A stretch of DNA of 64,000 nt from an uncultured Synechococcales cyanobacterium. Its GTDB lineage: Bacteria > Cyanobacteriota > Cyanobacteriia > Thermosynechococcales > Thermosynechococcaceae. Each line of letters begins with the position of its first letter. Within the stretch, counting starts at the first letter, position 1. The notes below the pieces were generated by a model that was not told the DNA's origin, ran no database searches, and worked only from the letters and a program-made list of their open reading frames with translations. The DNA lies in the NCBI GenBank assembly GCA_902806435.1, contig CADCWO010000069.1, forward strand, positions 1-64,000. Direction: 5' to 3'. Positions 9,656 to 18,947 of the stretch are shown here, in pieces. The position numbers and the translations under genes are program-made.

Positions 9656-10513
9656 ATGCCTAACTTTTCGCCCAGCCAAGAGCATCAAATCCGGCAAGCA
9701 GTTTGTCAGGCCGGCCAGAAGGCTGTACAACTAGCTGCACAGCGGTTTCAAATCTCGCAAAAAGGACCTGATGATTTTGTCACGAGCGTTGACCAGACGC
9801 TTGACCGGCAATTGACCGCTCAGTTTGCTAACTGGTTTCCAGAAGACGGCGTTATTAGTGAAGAGAATTCTGCATCAAGAAAAGAATTTGATGGTGGAGC
9901 TAATCGGTTGTGGTTGATCGATCCCCTGGATGGAACGGATGATTTTATTCAAGGTAAGCCAGACTACGCTGTGATGGTTGGTCTGCTACAAGACCATCAG
10001 CCAGTTGCAGGTTGGGTCTATCTACCAGCTCAAGACCAATTGTATTTTGGTGGCTGTGGATGGGGGCTATTTCAATCCTCTCATGACACAGCACCGCACG
10101 AACTGAGTCCTAGAGAGCCGGCTAAACCCGCCTCTAACTTCTGTCCCCTCTTGATTGGTTATAAGGATGAACGAAACTACGGAACAGTAATTCACCAGGT
10201 AATTCCAGAAGCTCAGTTCCATTCCTTGGGAAGTTTTGGATACAAGGTGATGGAAGTTATTCAGGGGCGAGCTGGCCTGTATTTATACCTCAACGGTCGA
10301 GTCAAACTTTGGGATACTACGGGTCCTGTAGCGTTGGCACAAGCAGCAGGATTAGTCTGTTGTGACTTGGACGGACAGCCTATAAAGTTCACAGCGGAAT
10401 TCGTTGAGCCAAACACGCTTGCCCACAAGCAACCGATCCTGATCGGCTGGCCCCATTACATTGAATCTCTTCAGCCTCGACTGGCAGAGGCAGTTGCTCT
10501 TGCCACCGCATAG
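9656..10513 (+). CDS. Inositol-monophosphatase family phosphatase
   Basis: Mg2+-dependent, Li+-sensitive-type phosphatase fold of 285 residues. The metal-binding motif LIDPLDGTDDF is present near residue 85, a Glu in VISEEN lies upstream as the first ligand, and the C-terminal second metal motif reads WDTTGPVALAQAAG (family form WD-x-AA). The Thr-Thr-Gly-Pro variant and the substrate loop do not tell inositol-1-phosphate from 3'-phosphoadenosine phosphates (CysQ type), so no symbol is given. Confidence 0.88.
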   Translation: MPNFSPSQEHQIRQAVCQAGQKAVQLAAQRFQISQKGPDDFVTSVDQTLDRQLTAQFANWFPEDGVISEENSASRKEFDGGANRLWLIDPLDGTDDFIQGKPDYAVMVGLLQDHQPVAGWVYLPAQDQLYFGGCGWGLFQSSHDTAPHELSPREPAKPASNFCPLLIGYKDERNYGTVIHQVIPEAQFHSLGSFGYKVMEVIQGRAGLYLYLNGRVKLWDTTGPVALAQAAGLVCCDLDGQPIKFTAEFVEPNTLAHKQPILIGWPHYIESLQPRLAEAVALATA

Positions 10514-10563
10514 ATCCTTTAAGATCAGCTAAGAATCAAGCTTGTTGACTGCCTTAGCTTCCT

Positions 10564-11268
10564 ATGCCAGAAGAACAAATTAATTTATTTGAATTATCCG
10601 GTCCCCAAGCATCAGCCCCGCCAGCAGGCTTCGATCCAGACTTAATTCCTACCGATGTTAAAGTCCCGGTTCCGTCTGGCACTTACCAGACGATGGCGGA
10701 CTTAGCTCAGCACTGTAACCAATGCCATCGCTGTGGTCTAGGCGCAACTCGAACCCATGCGGTTGTAGGACGAGGTAATCTGCAAGCACCGATCATGATT
10801 GTAGGGGAGGCACCTGGACAAAATGAAGATGAAACTGGGTTACCCTTTGTGGGCCGGGCTGGACAGTTACTGGAAAAGATTTTAGAGTCAGTCAAGCTTG
10901 ACTCCGAAAAGGACGTATTTATTTGCAACATTAACAAATGCCGTCCCCCAGGAAACCGGACCCCTTCCATAGAAGAGGCAGAGGCTTGTAAGCCTTATCT
11001 GCTTGAACAAATTCGGATGGTAGACCCAAAGCTCATCTTGCTAACTGGGGCTACAGCTGTGAAAAGTTTGACTGGCGATAAGCGGGGCATTACCAAAATT
11101 CGCGGTGATTGGCTTGAGTGGGAGGGGCGCTTATGTATGCCAATTCTGCATCCTGCCTATCTCTTGCGCAACCAATCTCGCCAGCCAGGAAGCCCCAAAT
11201 GGTTGATGTGGCAGGATATTCAAAAGGTTCGAGCAAAGCTGGATGAAATTTTGACCGGTTCGGCCTAG
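10564..11268 (+). CDS. Uracil-DNA glycosylase, type 4 (Fe-S)
   Basis: Removes uracil from DNA. The 234-residue protein begins with about 50 variable residues. CNQCHRCGL supplies the first Cys pair of the [4Fe-4S] cluster, then motif GEAPGQNEDETGLPFVGRAG (uracil pocket), then FICNINKCRPPGNR and a further Cys (EACKPY) completing the cluster, and the HPAYLLRN block near the C terminus. These match family-4 UDGs (Thermotoga/Archaeoglobus type) rather than Ung. Confidence 0.95.
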   Translation: MPEEQINLFELSGPQASAPPAGFDPDLIPTDVKVPVPSGTYQTMADLAQHCNQCHRCGLGATRTHAVVGRGNLQAPIMIVGEAPGQNEDETGLPFVGRAGQLLEKILESVKLDSEKDVFICNINKCRPPGNRTPSIEEAEACKPYLLEQIRMVDPKLILLTGATAVKSLTGDKRGITKIRGDWLEWEGRLCMPILHPAYLLRNQSRQPGSPKWLMWQDIQKVRAKLDEILTGSA

Positions 11269-11370
11269 CTAGGGGTGAGATCTGGATAGTACTATGTCCT
11301 TTCACTACCAGAACCTACAACGTTCCTGTAGCTATATAGCCGTCTAAACTTGTCCAGAGTTAGATCAGAA

Positions 11371-11883
11371 CTATGGCTGTAATGTTAAGTGCCATTCCCC
11401 GGGTTGACCTCGTTTTTGAGGAAACGTTGTTTTGCCAACAATGTAAGGTCCCCAATAACGATGAGAGCCATCCAGGGCAAATGCTATGAGGATGTCTCCT
11501 GTTCGCAGCTTGAGATTTCTCTCTGGTAGCGAGAGCAGCAGCCCTTGTTGGCTCCCCTCACTGGGTGCAAAATCCCAATGAACAGGCTCAAGATAGGTAG
11601 TTTGGTTGCTGGTATCTAGATTTTGAGCTCGCAGGACAACCCGAACCGCTTTTGAGGTTTGATTACTGACACGCAACGCATCCGGGACTGGTTTGGGGCT
11701 CGGTAGAGGAGATTGTTTTGGAGGCGGCCCCGGGGAAGCAGGAACTTCAGTCGGTAGGGAATCTGGCAGTGGAGTGTGTGGAGATTCTAGCTGGGTCTCA
11801 GGCTGAAATTGAGCCAGTAAAAAAGCACTGCTCCCACCAAGTAAGGCAGAAAGGATTCCAGGGAGTACTTTTTTCACTTCCAT
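11371..11883 (-). CDS. Secreted or membrane-anchored hypothetical protein
   Basis: 170 residues. A short basic N terminus and hydrophobic helix (residues 6-25) form a signal peptide or anchor. Residues 30-70 are a low-complexity Pro/Ser/Glu linker, followed by a beta-rich domain from SNQTSKAVRVVLRAQ to the end. No lipobox or catalytic motif is seen. I do not recognise the family; an extracytoplasmic beta-sandwich is the simplest reading. It is convergent with the UDG gene. Confidence 0.7.
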   Translation of the reverse strand: MEVKKVLPGILSALLGGSSAFLLAQFQPETQLESPHTPLPDSLPTEVPASPGPPPKQSPLPSPKPVPDALRVSNQTSKAVRVVLRAQNLDTSNQTTYLEPVHWDFAPSEGSQQGLLLSLPERNLKLRTGDILIAFALDGSHRYWGPYIVGKTTFPQKRGQPGEWHLTLQP

Positions 11884-12032
11884 GCCTGGCTGTTTGATCT
11901 TTTACCTCAGTGTGCCCCTCCTTTTTATTAGAACAACTTTTAGCACAAAGTGCTGCGGCGTCAAGATGTCAAGTATTGAGCTAACTATTAACCCCAGTTC
12001 TGCCGCTTCATCCTCATCTCATTACTGTTAAT

Positions 12033-13130
12033 TTATGCTGGCTGCGTCAGCGTATCAGATAGATAATCTGCTGTCGCTTCAACTAAGGCAATAACTTTTT
12101 CGTAGGCCATACGTGTTGGTCCTAACACACCCACACTACCCACAGGTACTGCGCCTCGGTGGTAAGTTGAGGAAACTAAGGTACAAGTCTGAATCGGTTC
12201 TAAGGGGTTCTCGCTGCCAATTCTTACTCTGACTCGCTGTTTGGGTAGGTGATCTAGATCAAGGTCTTGCGGCCACTCAAAGATCAGCGGCCACAGTTGA
12301 TCTTGTTCTTCTTCCAGCAAGTGAATAATGGTTTGAACTTGGTTTAATTGGGAAAACTCAGGCTGGCGGAGCACCTCCGCTACCCCACTAATTAAAATTT
12401 GGTTGGAAGTTGGGGGCTGGCTACGCCGGATCAAATCTGAAACTAGGGTTTTGAGGAAGTCGGTATATTGCTGGAACTCCCGATCAAGGGCTTCCCAGTC
12501 CAGAGTTGCCAGCTCACCTAGCGATCGCCCCCGCAAGTGGTGGTTTAAAAAGTTGGAGAGAATTTGAAGCTCGCGTTCGATTACTTCTTCAGAGCCATCG
12601 CTAGGAGCATCAGGTTGTTGGGGCAGTTCCACTAGCATTGATTGCGTTTCGTAGGCATCAGTGACGATGATCACTATTACTTGTCCTGGCTCTACTTGCA
12701 GTAACTGTAAATGCCGGATTGTGGTTGAGGTTGCCTGGGGCATCGTGACGAGGGTAATATATCCACTCAAGGTCGCTAAAACCTGAGCGGCACCGCGCAG
12801 GACAGCCTCTAAACTCCAACCATCACCATCCAGGCGATCAGCCAGCAGTTGTTCGGCTTGACGCAGGATTAAGGTAGAGGGGGTGATCAATTCATCAACA
12901 TAAACCCGATAGCCAAAATCGGAGGGAACCCGACCAGCAGAGGTGTGGGGTTGATACAGTAACCCTGCTTTTTCTAACACGCCCATGACGTTACGAATGG
13001 TTGCAGAACTGGTACTGAGGTTGTAGTCCTCAAGTAGAGCTTTGGAACCAACAGGTTCAGCAGTGGCAATGTAATGACGGATAGTTGCCCATAAAACCCT
13101 TTGTTGTCGAGTAGTTAGCCTGGTTTGCAT
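12033..13130 (-). CDS. hrcA: Heat-inducible transcription repressor
   Basis: HrcA represses chaperone operons by binding the CIRCE operator and is kept active by GroEL. The N-terminal winged helix-turn-helix reads [28 protein letters not shown] with [18 protein letters not shown] as recognition region and [20 protein letters not shown] as the family hallmark. The C-terminal part ends with ISTT-like [20 protein letters not shown], the dimerisation/GAF-like region. At 365 residues it is full length. No groESL, grpE or dnaK gene, and no CIRCE repeat, is visible around it. Confidence 0.96.
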   Translation of the reverse strand: MQTRLTTRQQRVLWATIRHYIATAEPVGSKALLEDYNLSTSSATIRNVMGVLEKAGLLYQPHTSAGRVPSDFGYRVYVDELITPSTLILRQAEQLLADRLDGDGWSLEAVLRGAAQVLATLSGYITLVTMPQATSTTIRHLQLLQVEPGQVIVIIVTDAYETQSMLVELPQQPDAPSDGSEEVIERELQILSNFLNHHLRGRSLGELATLDWEALDREFQQYTDFLKTLVSDLIRRSQPPTSNQILISGVAEVLRQPEFSQLNQVQTIIHLLEEEQDQLWPLIFEWPQDLDLDHLPKQRVRVRIGSENPLEPIQTCTLVSSTYHRGAVPVGSVGVLGPTRMAYEKVIALVEATADYLSDTLTQPA

Positions 13131-13329
13131 TATGGATTACACCCAACAGTTGCCCTGAGTTCTAGATTTGTTCCCACATCCTGATCGAGGTATAAACGCT
13201 CAAGTTCAGTTCTGAACCTTGTCAAATTAACGAAGAAAGTGAATTAGTTCAGACCGGGATCAAGATCCCAATCGTAGCAAAGATATAAACCAGGTTGAAA
13301 AATAGTCTTTTAGGACCCGTTACTACCGT

Positions 13330-13686
13330 TCAGTAGCGAGGAATTGTTGAGTCGACCTGGAGCGAATAGGCATCAATGCCCCCAGAAACATTTTTGACAT
13401 TCGTAAAGCCTTGGCGTAGTAGCCAATGACACATTTGAGCAGAGCGAACGCCATGATGGCACAGAACAATGATTTCAGTCTGAGGATCAAGGTGCTCCTG
13501 AATCTGATCATTCCAGTCGGTAAAGGCACTTAAAGGTAGGTTGTTAAAGTTTGCGAGACTGGCGATCGCTACCTCCTGAGGCTCCCGGACATCTAGAAGT
13601 TGTAGGGGTTGAGTCGAGTGGGCAAGTTTCTGGGCTAACTCTTCCACACTGATTTCAGAAATGGATGTACCCATTGAGTTAGACAT
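13330..13686 (-). CDS. Single-domain rhodanese-like sulfurtransferase
   Basis: A rhodanese domain covering nearly the whole protein (118 residues from the ATG at 13686; the frame is open to 13752 but the extra residues do not fit the domain). It has the domain opening LQLLDVREPQEVAIA, the active-site loop CHHGVRS with the persulfide Cys, and the closing NVSGGIDAYS. It transfers sulfur from thiosulfate or a persulfide to an acceptor; the acceptor is unknown. It is divergent from the next gene. Confidence 0.92.
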   Translation of the reverse strand: MSNSMGTSISEISVEELAQKLAHSTQPLQLLDVREPQEVAIASLANFNNLPLSAFTDWNDQIQEHLDPQTEIIVLCHHGVRSAQMCHWLLRQGFTNVKNVSGGIDAYSLQVDSTIPRY

Positions 13687-13902
13687 AAGCAGTAATCTCA
13701 GAGCTAGGGATGAAGATATGCGTGGCACAGTTATCAGTCCCACTGTGTCCATCCTAAAGGGAGCTTACAACTGGTGGCAGCTGCTCCGAGATTCTGATTG
13801 AGATACAGCTTAAAGTTCCTTCCTTTTTGGTATGGTCAACACAGGGTGTACCCCTAGACTCTCTCTGGCTTGCAAGACCTTCACTTGCCTCTAAAGGTTG
13901 TA

Positions 13903-15570
13903 ATGAAGCTACGTTCATTTTTCTTTTTCCTGGCCGCAATTGTCCTTCTACTGCTGCTGATGGGTGGGGGAGGCTGGTTCTGGTTAATCAGCCGTAGCCC
14001 TTTAAACCTGGGCTCAGGGAAGCAAGCTGTGCCAGAAGCAGCGATCTTTGTGCCCCGTCAAGCACCAGTAATGGTATCGCTACTAGCCAATCCAGAACGG
14101 ATTACGGCTGGCAGCCACTCCTCACGCTCTGAGCTGAGCCAATTTGCCTCCAACCTGCTCGCCAGCAGAGGGCTAGATTATGCCCAAGATGTCCAACCTT
14201 GGTTAGGAGAGGAGATTACCTTAGCCGTCACAACCTTAGACATTGATCGGCAAGTTGCAGGGCAGCAGCCGGGCTACCTGGTAGTGGCAGAAGCTAGTGA
14301 TCTGGGACAAGCTGAAGTCTGTCTTGAACACTTTTGGCAGAAATACTTGAAGGGAGCTACCCCCAAATCCCAGCAGTACCAAGGGGTAAAGTTGGTCTGG
14401 AACCCAGAGCCCGCTGCACAGGTGGGCAATCAAGTGCCTACCCTTACCAATTCTTTAGCCACAGCACAGGTGGGCGATCGCATTCTGTTTGCTAATGATC
14501 TAAAAGTGCTGCGTAATGCCATTAACAATGTTCAATCCCCAGACTTGGGGCTAGCCAGTGCTAGGAATTACCAGCGTGGCTTGGACAACCTCCAACAGAG
14601 TCGGATTGGGTTTGCTTTCTTGAATTTACCCGTACTTATGGAAGCTTCTGCCCGATCAGCAACGGCCCCCGCCTACAACAGCCTGGCGATTGGTTTAGGC
14701 CTGAATCATCAAGGGATGCTAGCAGAAACGGCCTTAGTTCCAATCGGTGCAGAAGGTGAGCAAGCAGCACCTAGATTAGCTAGTCCCGTCCAAGCTTTGC
14801 GCTATATTCCGCAGCAAACTTCTTTTGTGGTGGCCGGAGCTAACTTAGAGCAGCTATGGCAGAAAGTTTCTGCCTTTCGATCAGGTTCTGATTTAATCTG
14901 TAACTTGGTCAATCAGTTTTTAGACACTGCGGCAACAGATTGGCATTTAGATTTACCCTCAGACATTTTTGGCTGGGTGAAGGGAGAGTATGCAATTGCC
15001 ATCGCACCTCACTCACCGGGGGCTACCGCAGACGCAGCGACTGATTGGCTGTTTGTCGCCGAGGCAAACGATCCAGAGGTCCAATCTGCTGTGACCCACT
15101 TAGATGATTTGGCAAGACGGCAAGGGCTAGGCGTTAGCCCTCTAGAAGTAGCACAACAACAGGTGTTGACCTGGACAGAACTCGTTACTACTGCTATATC
15201 CCAGAGACAACAACCAAACCCGGACGTTTTAGCGGCACAAGTGATTGGTGCTCACACTACCGTTGACAACTATCAAGTTCTAGCAACCTCTTTAGCTGCG
15301 ATCGCTCAGGCCTTGCAAGCCCCTAAACAGGCGCTGCTGGATAGTAAAACTTTTACCAGTGCGATCGCCCCCCTGCCAACTCCAAACAATGGCTATGTCT
15401 ACCTAGATTGGCCGGCTAGCCGCTTGTTTCTAGAGCAGCAATTTCCGGTTCTGCGAGCAGTGGAAGCGATTGGGCAACCTATTTTTCGTCACTTGAGATC
15501 GCTTGCTTTAAGTAGCTATGGCACAGAAGCTGGTGTTCAACGAAACCAGATTTTTATCAAGCTGACCTGA
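13903..15570 (+). CDS. DUF3352 membrane-anchored protein
   Basis: 555 residues from the ATG at 13903, placed directly before a basic residue and a strong hydrophobic helix (FFFFLAAIVLLLLLMGGGG); an 11-codon TTG extension is less likely. The body shows the DUF3352 features PEAAIFVPRQAPVMVSLL, a repeated half near residue 300 (RYIPQQTSFVVAGANLEQLW), and YAIAIAPHS. The helix places the protein outside the cytoplasmic membrane or on the thylakoid lumen side. The function of the family is not known. Confidence 0.88.
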   Translation: MKLRSFFFFLAAIVLLLLLMGGGGWFWLISRSPLNLGSGKQAVPEAAIFVPRQAPVMVSLLANPERITAGSHSSRSELSQFASNLLASRGLDYAQDVQPWLGEEITLAVTTLDIDRQVAGQQPGYLVVAEASDLGQAEVCLEHFWQKYLKGATPKSQQYQGVKLVWNPEPAAQVGNQVPTLTNSLATAQVGDRILFANDLKVLRNAINNVQSPDLGLASARNYQRGLDNLQQSRIGFAFLNLPVLMEASARSATAPAYNSLAIGLGLNHQGMLAETALVPIGAEGEQAAPRLASPVQALRYIPQQTSFVVAGANLEQLWQKVSAFRSGSDLICNLVNQFLDTAATDWHLDLPSDIFGWVKGEYAIAIAPHSPGATADAATDWLFVAEANDPEVQSAVTHLDDLARRQGLGVSPLEVAQQQVLTWTELVTTAISQRQQPNPDVLAAQVIGAHTTVDNYQVLATSLAAIAQALQAPKQALLDSKTFTSAIAPLPTPNNGYVYLDWPASRLFLEQQFPVLRAVEAIGQPIFRHLRSLALSSYGTEAGVQRNQIFIKLT

Positions 15571-15647
15571 GATCGGATTGGTTGCACCTGCGTTAGTTTG
15601 GTTCCAACATCAGGATTAACACACTTGTTTTATCACCCCTGTACCCA

Positions 15648-16493
15648 GTGACCCAACATTCCTATCAAACCTACGTCCTATCTGATCCAGCTAACCAAAC
15701 ACGAGCTGAGGTTGTCCCAGAGCGTGGAGGCATGGTTACAAGCTGGCAGGTTAAAGATCAAGACTTGCTTTATCTTGATCAGCCGCGCTTTGCTGACCCA
15801 GCTCTCAGCGTGCGCGGAGGCATACCGATCCTATTTCCAATTTGTGGCAATCTTCCAGATGATACCTATACCTATCGAGCGCAAACATTTCACCTCAAGC
15901 AGCATGGTTTTGCCCGCGATCTAGCTTGGAAAGTGGAGGACCAAACCTCCACCAGCCTCGCCCTAGCGCTTCATAGTAACGCAGAGACCCTCAAAGCCTA
16001 TCCCTTTGATTTTCAAGTGCTTTTCACCTACAAGTTGATCAACCACAGCCTGGAAATTCATCAACGTTATACAAACCTTTCGGCAGCAGTGATGCCTTTC
16101 TCAACGGGGCTACATCCTTACTTCTGCGTTAATGACAAGACAGGGCTTCAATTTTCTGTGCCCGCAACTGAAATGTGGGACAAAATTACTGATAAGACAG
16201 TAGGATTTCCAGGTTCTTTCGATCTGGAGCGGGATGAGATTGACGCTGCCCTGCACCCTCTAACCGCTCAAGCAGCTAGTGTCACTGATCCTAGCCGGAA
16301 CTTGAAAATCACTCTGTCCTATGATTTAACCTATTCGACGCTCGTCTTTTGGGCGGTTAAAGGCAAAGACTTTTATTGCTTAGAGCCTTGGAGTGCCCCT
16401 CGCAATGCCCTGAACACAAGTGAGGATCTCCTGCACTTAGAACCAAATAAAAGCTTGGAAACCTTAGTCACCCTCAGTGCTGAATTTGGATAG
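15648..16493 (+). CDS. Aldose 1-epimerase family protein
   Basis: Galactose-mutarotase-like beta-sandwich of 281 residues, starting at GTG. Motifs: RGGIPILFPICGNLPD, then QHGFAR with the catalytic His, TGLHPYF with the second His, and a late WSAPRNALN. The RGG-PILFP..HGFAR arrangement matches hexose-6-phosphate mutarotases (YeaD type) more than GalM, so the substrate may be a phosphorylated hexose. The gene is 77 bases after the DUF3352 gene on the same strand. Confidence 0.88.
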   Translation: MTQHSYQTYVLSDPANQTRAEVVPERGGMVTSWQVKDQDLLYLDQPRFADPALSVRGGIPILFPICGNLPDDTYTYRAQTFHLKQHGFARDLAWKVEDQTSTSLALALHSNAETLKAYPFDFQVLFTYKLINHSLEIHQRYTNLSAAVMPFSTGLHPYFCVNDKTGLQFSVPATEMWDKITDKTVGFPGSFDLERDEIDAALHPLTAQAASVTDPSRNLKITLSYDLTYSTLVFWAVKGKDFYCLEPWSAPRNALNTSEDLLHLEPNKSLETLVTLSAEFG

Positions 16494-16546
16494 GTTGAGT
16501 AAACCCCTGTCTATGACCAAAACTTGGGCTAGGTATGAGAGGTATT

Positions 16547-17083
16547 TCACTTCTTAGGCGAAAATAACATCATCATGTTGCGGCCTTCTCGCTTCGGTGC
16601 CTGTTGAATTTCAGCAACGTCTTGAAGGTCAGTAGCCATCCGCTTCAGTAGGTCCTCTGCCAAGTCAGCGTGCTGAATTTCCCGGCCACGGAAGGTAATG
16701 GTTGCTTTAACTTTGTCACCTGCTTTTAGAAACCGCTCTGCGGCATGGACCCGCACGTTGTAGTCGTGATCCTCAATCTTGTAGCGCATCTTAACTTCTT
16801 TGACATCAGCTGTATGCTGCTTTTTGCGAGCTTCGCGCGCTTTCTTTTCTTGTTCAAACTTAAATTTCCCGTAGTCCATAATCCGGCAGACTGGCGGGTC
16901 TGCCTTGTCGCTGACTAGGACGAGATCGAGATCTTTCTCCTCAGCCATCCGTTGCGCTTCCCGGGGTGTGAGAATGCCTAGCTGGGCTCCATCTGTGTCG
17001 ATCACCCGGATCTGCGGAAATCGTATCCGTTCGTTAATATTAGGTAAATCTTGGTTGCGTTTTTTGATTTCAGGCGCAGGCAT
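16547..17083 (-). CDS. infC: Translation initiation factor IF-3
   Basis: Prevents subunit joining and checks start-codon pairing on the 30S subunit. Length 178 with the two-domain IF-3 layout: N domain [20 protein letters not shown] and the linker [19 protein letters not shown] domain [16 protein letters not shown] and [12 protein letters not shown]. The start codon is ATG, unlike the autoregulated AUU of E. coli infC. rpmI and rplT do not follow, so it stands apart from the classical infC operon. A leader hairpin lies at 17197-17219. Confidence 0.97.
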   Translation of the reverse strand: MPAPEIKKRNQDLPNINERIRFPQIRVIDTDGAQLGILTPREAQRMAEEKDLDLVLVSDKADPPVCRIMDYGKFKFEQEKKAREARKKQHTADVKEVKMRYKIEDHDYNVRVHAAERFLKAGDKVKATITFRGREIQHADLAEDLLKRMATDLQDVAEIQQAPKREGRNMMMLFSPKK

Positions 17084-17196
17084 TGGTTATTAAATGTAAT
17101 TAGTTGATTAGTTAGAGGAGTTTACGATCCAGATTTACAAGATTTTTTGAAACACGGCGTTTAGACAGAATACTGATTACAAGTTTATAAGAGAAA

Positions 17197-17219
17197 CCAA
17201 AAGATGTTTAGTCTTTTGG
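17197..17219 (-). promoter_or_regulatory. Hairpin in the infC leader
   Basis: An 8-bp perfect stem CCAAAAGA/TCTTTTGG with a 7-base loop lies about 115 bases upstream of infC. On the minus strand it is followed by the pyrimidine-rich TTTCTCTT. This resembles a weak attenuator, but no antiterminator partner was found. Confidence 0.4.
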
Positions 17220-17381
17220 GCGAGAGTAAGCAATCTTAACCTAGCAACTTCGTGCTGTTGATCGGGGTTTCCTCCCCATTTAAGAAACTTCAGCCTTCAT
17301 TGTACCCAGCCAGCCCCAACTGTTGTCTAGGGATACCCATGCCTAGAATAAAGACGTGATCTAAAGTGACTTGAGGTTCAT

Positions 17382-18314
17382 TTGACATTACCCCACTGGC
17401 AGCAACGCATTGGTCAGCAAAGAGACTGGGTGTGGCGCGGCTGGCAGACTCGCTATACCTACATCCGATCTCAGCAAGAGCACCCACTACCTTTGATTCT
17501 CCTGCATGGGTTTGGGGCGTCAATCGGTCACTGGCGGCATAACTTAACTGAGCTCAGCCAGCAGCACACCGTTTACGCTTTGGATATGTTAGGGTTTGGC
17601 GCTTCTGAGAAAGCAGTAGCCAACTACAGCGTCGAACTTTGGGTTGAACAGGTATATGAGTTTTGGTGCACCTTTATTCGGCAGCCAGCAGTGCTGGTCG
17701 GCAACTCCATTGGCTCCTTAGTTTGTTTGGCCGCCGCCGCGGCTCATCCAGATATGGTCCAAGGCATTGTCATGCTCAGTCTGCCCGATCCATCCATTCG
17801 GGAGGCAGCCATGCCAGGGTTTCTGCGGCCAATAGTGCAAACAGTTGAAGCGATTTTCACCTCACCCCTGCTGTTACGATCGCTATTTCAACTAGTGCGA
17901 AGGCCAAAAGTCGTGCGTCCCTGGGCTGCGATCGCCTATGCCAACCCGGCCGCAGTCACGGAAGAGCTGATCGAGATTTTAGCCGGTCCGGCTCGCGATC
18001 GCGGCTCTGCTCAAGCCTTTGCCGCCATCCTCAAGGCAATGACGAGTCCCCGGTTTGGTCCCAGCGTTAAGTCCGTACTCCCCACACTACAAATCCCAAT
18101 GTTGCTGGTCTGGGGACAACAAGACCGGATGATTCCTCGCAGCTTAGCGCTTCAATTTCTGGAGTATAACTCCAGCCTGAACTTATTGGAGATAGACAAT
18201 GCTGGTCACTGCCCTCAAGATGAATGCCCAGAACGGGTTAACCAGGAGATATTAGACTGGATTAACACTTGGCGCTTTCAGCCGACGAGTTTTGCAGCGC
18301 GATCTCAACCCTGA
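17382..18314 (+). CDS. Alpha/beta hydrolase
   Basis: 310-residue alpha/beta hydrolase. The oxyanion region is LILLHGFGASIGHW, the nucleophile elbow G-N-S-I-G-S holds the catalytic Ser, WGQQDRMIP carries the acid Asp, and NAGHCPQDECPE the catalytic His. The order and GNSIGS elbow are like plant and cyanobacterial pheophytinase/hydrolase relatives, but the substrate cannot be assigned. The start is TTG; it is divergent from infC. Confidence 0.88.
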   Translation: MTLPHWQQRIGQQRDWVWRGWQTRYTYIRSQQEHPLPLILLHGFGASIGHWRHNLTELSQQHTVYALDMLGFGASEKAVANYSVELWVEQVYEFWCTFIRQPAVLVGNSIGSLVCLAAAAAHPDMVQGIVMLSLPDPSIREAAMPGFLRPIVQTVEAIFTSPLLLRSLFQLVRRPKVVRPWAAIAYANPAAVTEELIEILAGPARDRGSAQAFAAILKAMTSPRFGPSVKSVLPTLQIPMLLVWGQQDRMIPRSLALQFLEYNSSLNLLEIDNAGHCPQDECPERVNQEILDWINTWRFQPTSFAARSQP

Positions 18315-18426
18315 GCGCACCAGTTTTACCGTTTTCCAGGATCGGGATAGAATTAAAAATCTAGCCTTAGCACAAAGCTGGGCTTGCTCCTAAGAGATTC
18401 AGGATTGACGCAGGAAAACGATTGGA

Positions 18427-18945
18427 ATGAAACACACATTATCTGTGCTGGTCGAAGATGAAGCCGGGGTGCTAACCCGAATCGCCGGGTTATTTGCCCG
18501 CCGGGGATTCAATATTGAAAGCCTGGCTGTGGGGCCCGCAGAACAGATGGGTGTCTCACGGATTACCATGGTGATGCCTGGGGACGACCGTAGTATCGAT
18601 CAGTTAACCAAACAACTCTTTAAGCTGGTCAACGTGCTCAATGTACAGGATATTACGGAAGTTCCTTGTGTTGAGCGGGAATTAATGCTTCTAAAAGTGA
18701 ACGCGGTGGCTGACGCTCGTTCAGAGATTATTGAACTGGCTCAAATCTTTCGTGCCAAGATTGTCGATGTTTCTGATGATTCCCTGACCGTAGAGGTTGC
18801 TGGAGATCCAGGAAAGATGGTTGCAATCGTCCAAATGCTGAATAAATTTGGAATCCGTGAAATTGCCAGAACTGGCAAAATTGCTCTAACCCGTGAATCC
18901 GGTGTGAATACTGAGTACCTTAAATCATTGGAAGCCAGGCTTTAG
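18427..18945 (+). CDS. ilvN: Acetolactate synthase small (regulatory) subunit
   Basis: Regulatory subunit that activates IlvB and confers valine feedback inhibition in branched-chain amino-acid synthesis. The N-terminal ACT domain begins [21 protein letters not shown] and contains [11 protein letters not shown] and SRITMV. The C-terminal domain begins after [13 protein letters not shown] and ends [11 protein letters not shown]. At 172 residues it has the standard IlvH/IlvN length. The large subunit is not in the window. Confidence 0.96.
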   Translation: MKHTLSVLVEDEAGVLTRIAGLFARRGFNIESLAVGPAEQMGVSRITMVMPGDDRSIDQLTKQLFKLVNVLNVQDITEVPCVERELMLLKVNAVADARSEIIELAQIFRAKIVDVSDDSLTVEVAGDPGKMVAIVQMLNKFGIREIARTGKIALTRESGVNTEYLKSLEARL

Positions 18946-18947
18946 CT

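Noticed and set aside
12033-13130. CIRCE operator near hrcA.
   Set aside because: No TTAGCACTC-N9-GAGTGCTAA-like repeat was found in the flanks.
13250-13275. Small GGGATC-AA-GATCCC palindrome.
   Set aside because: Six-base arms in a plain intergenic stretch could arise by chance and no context supports a role.
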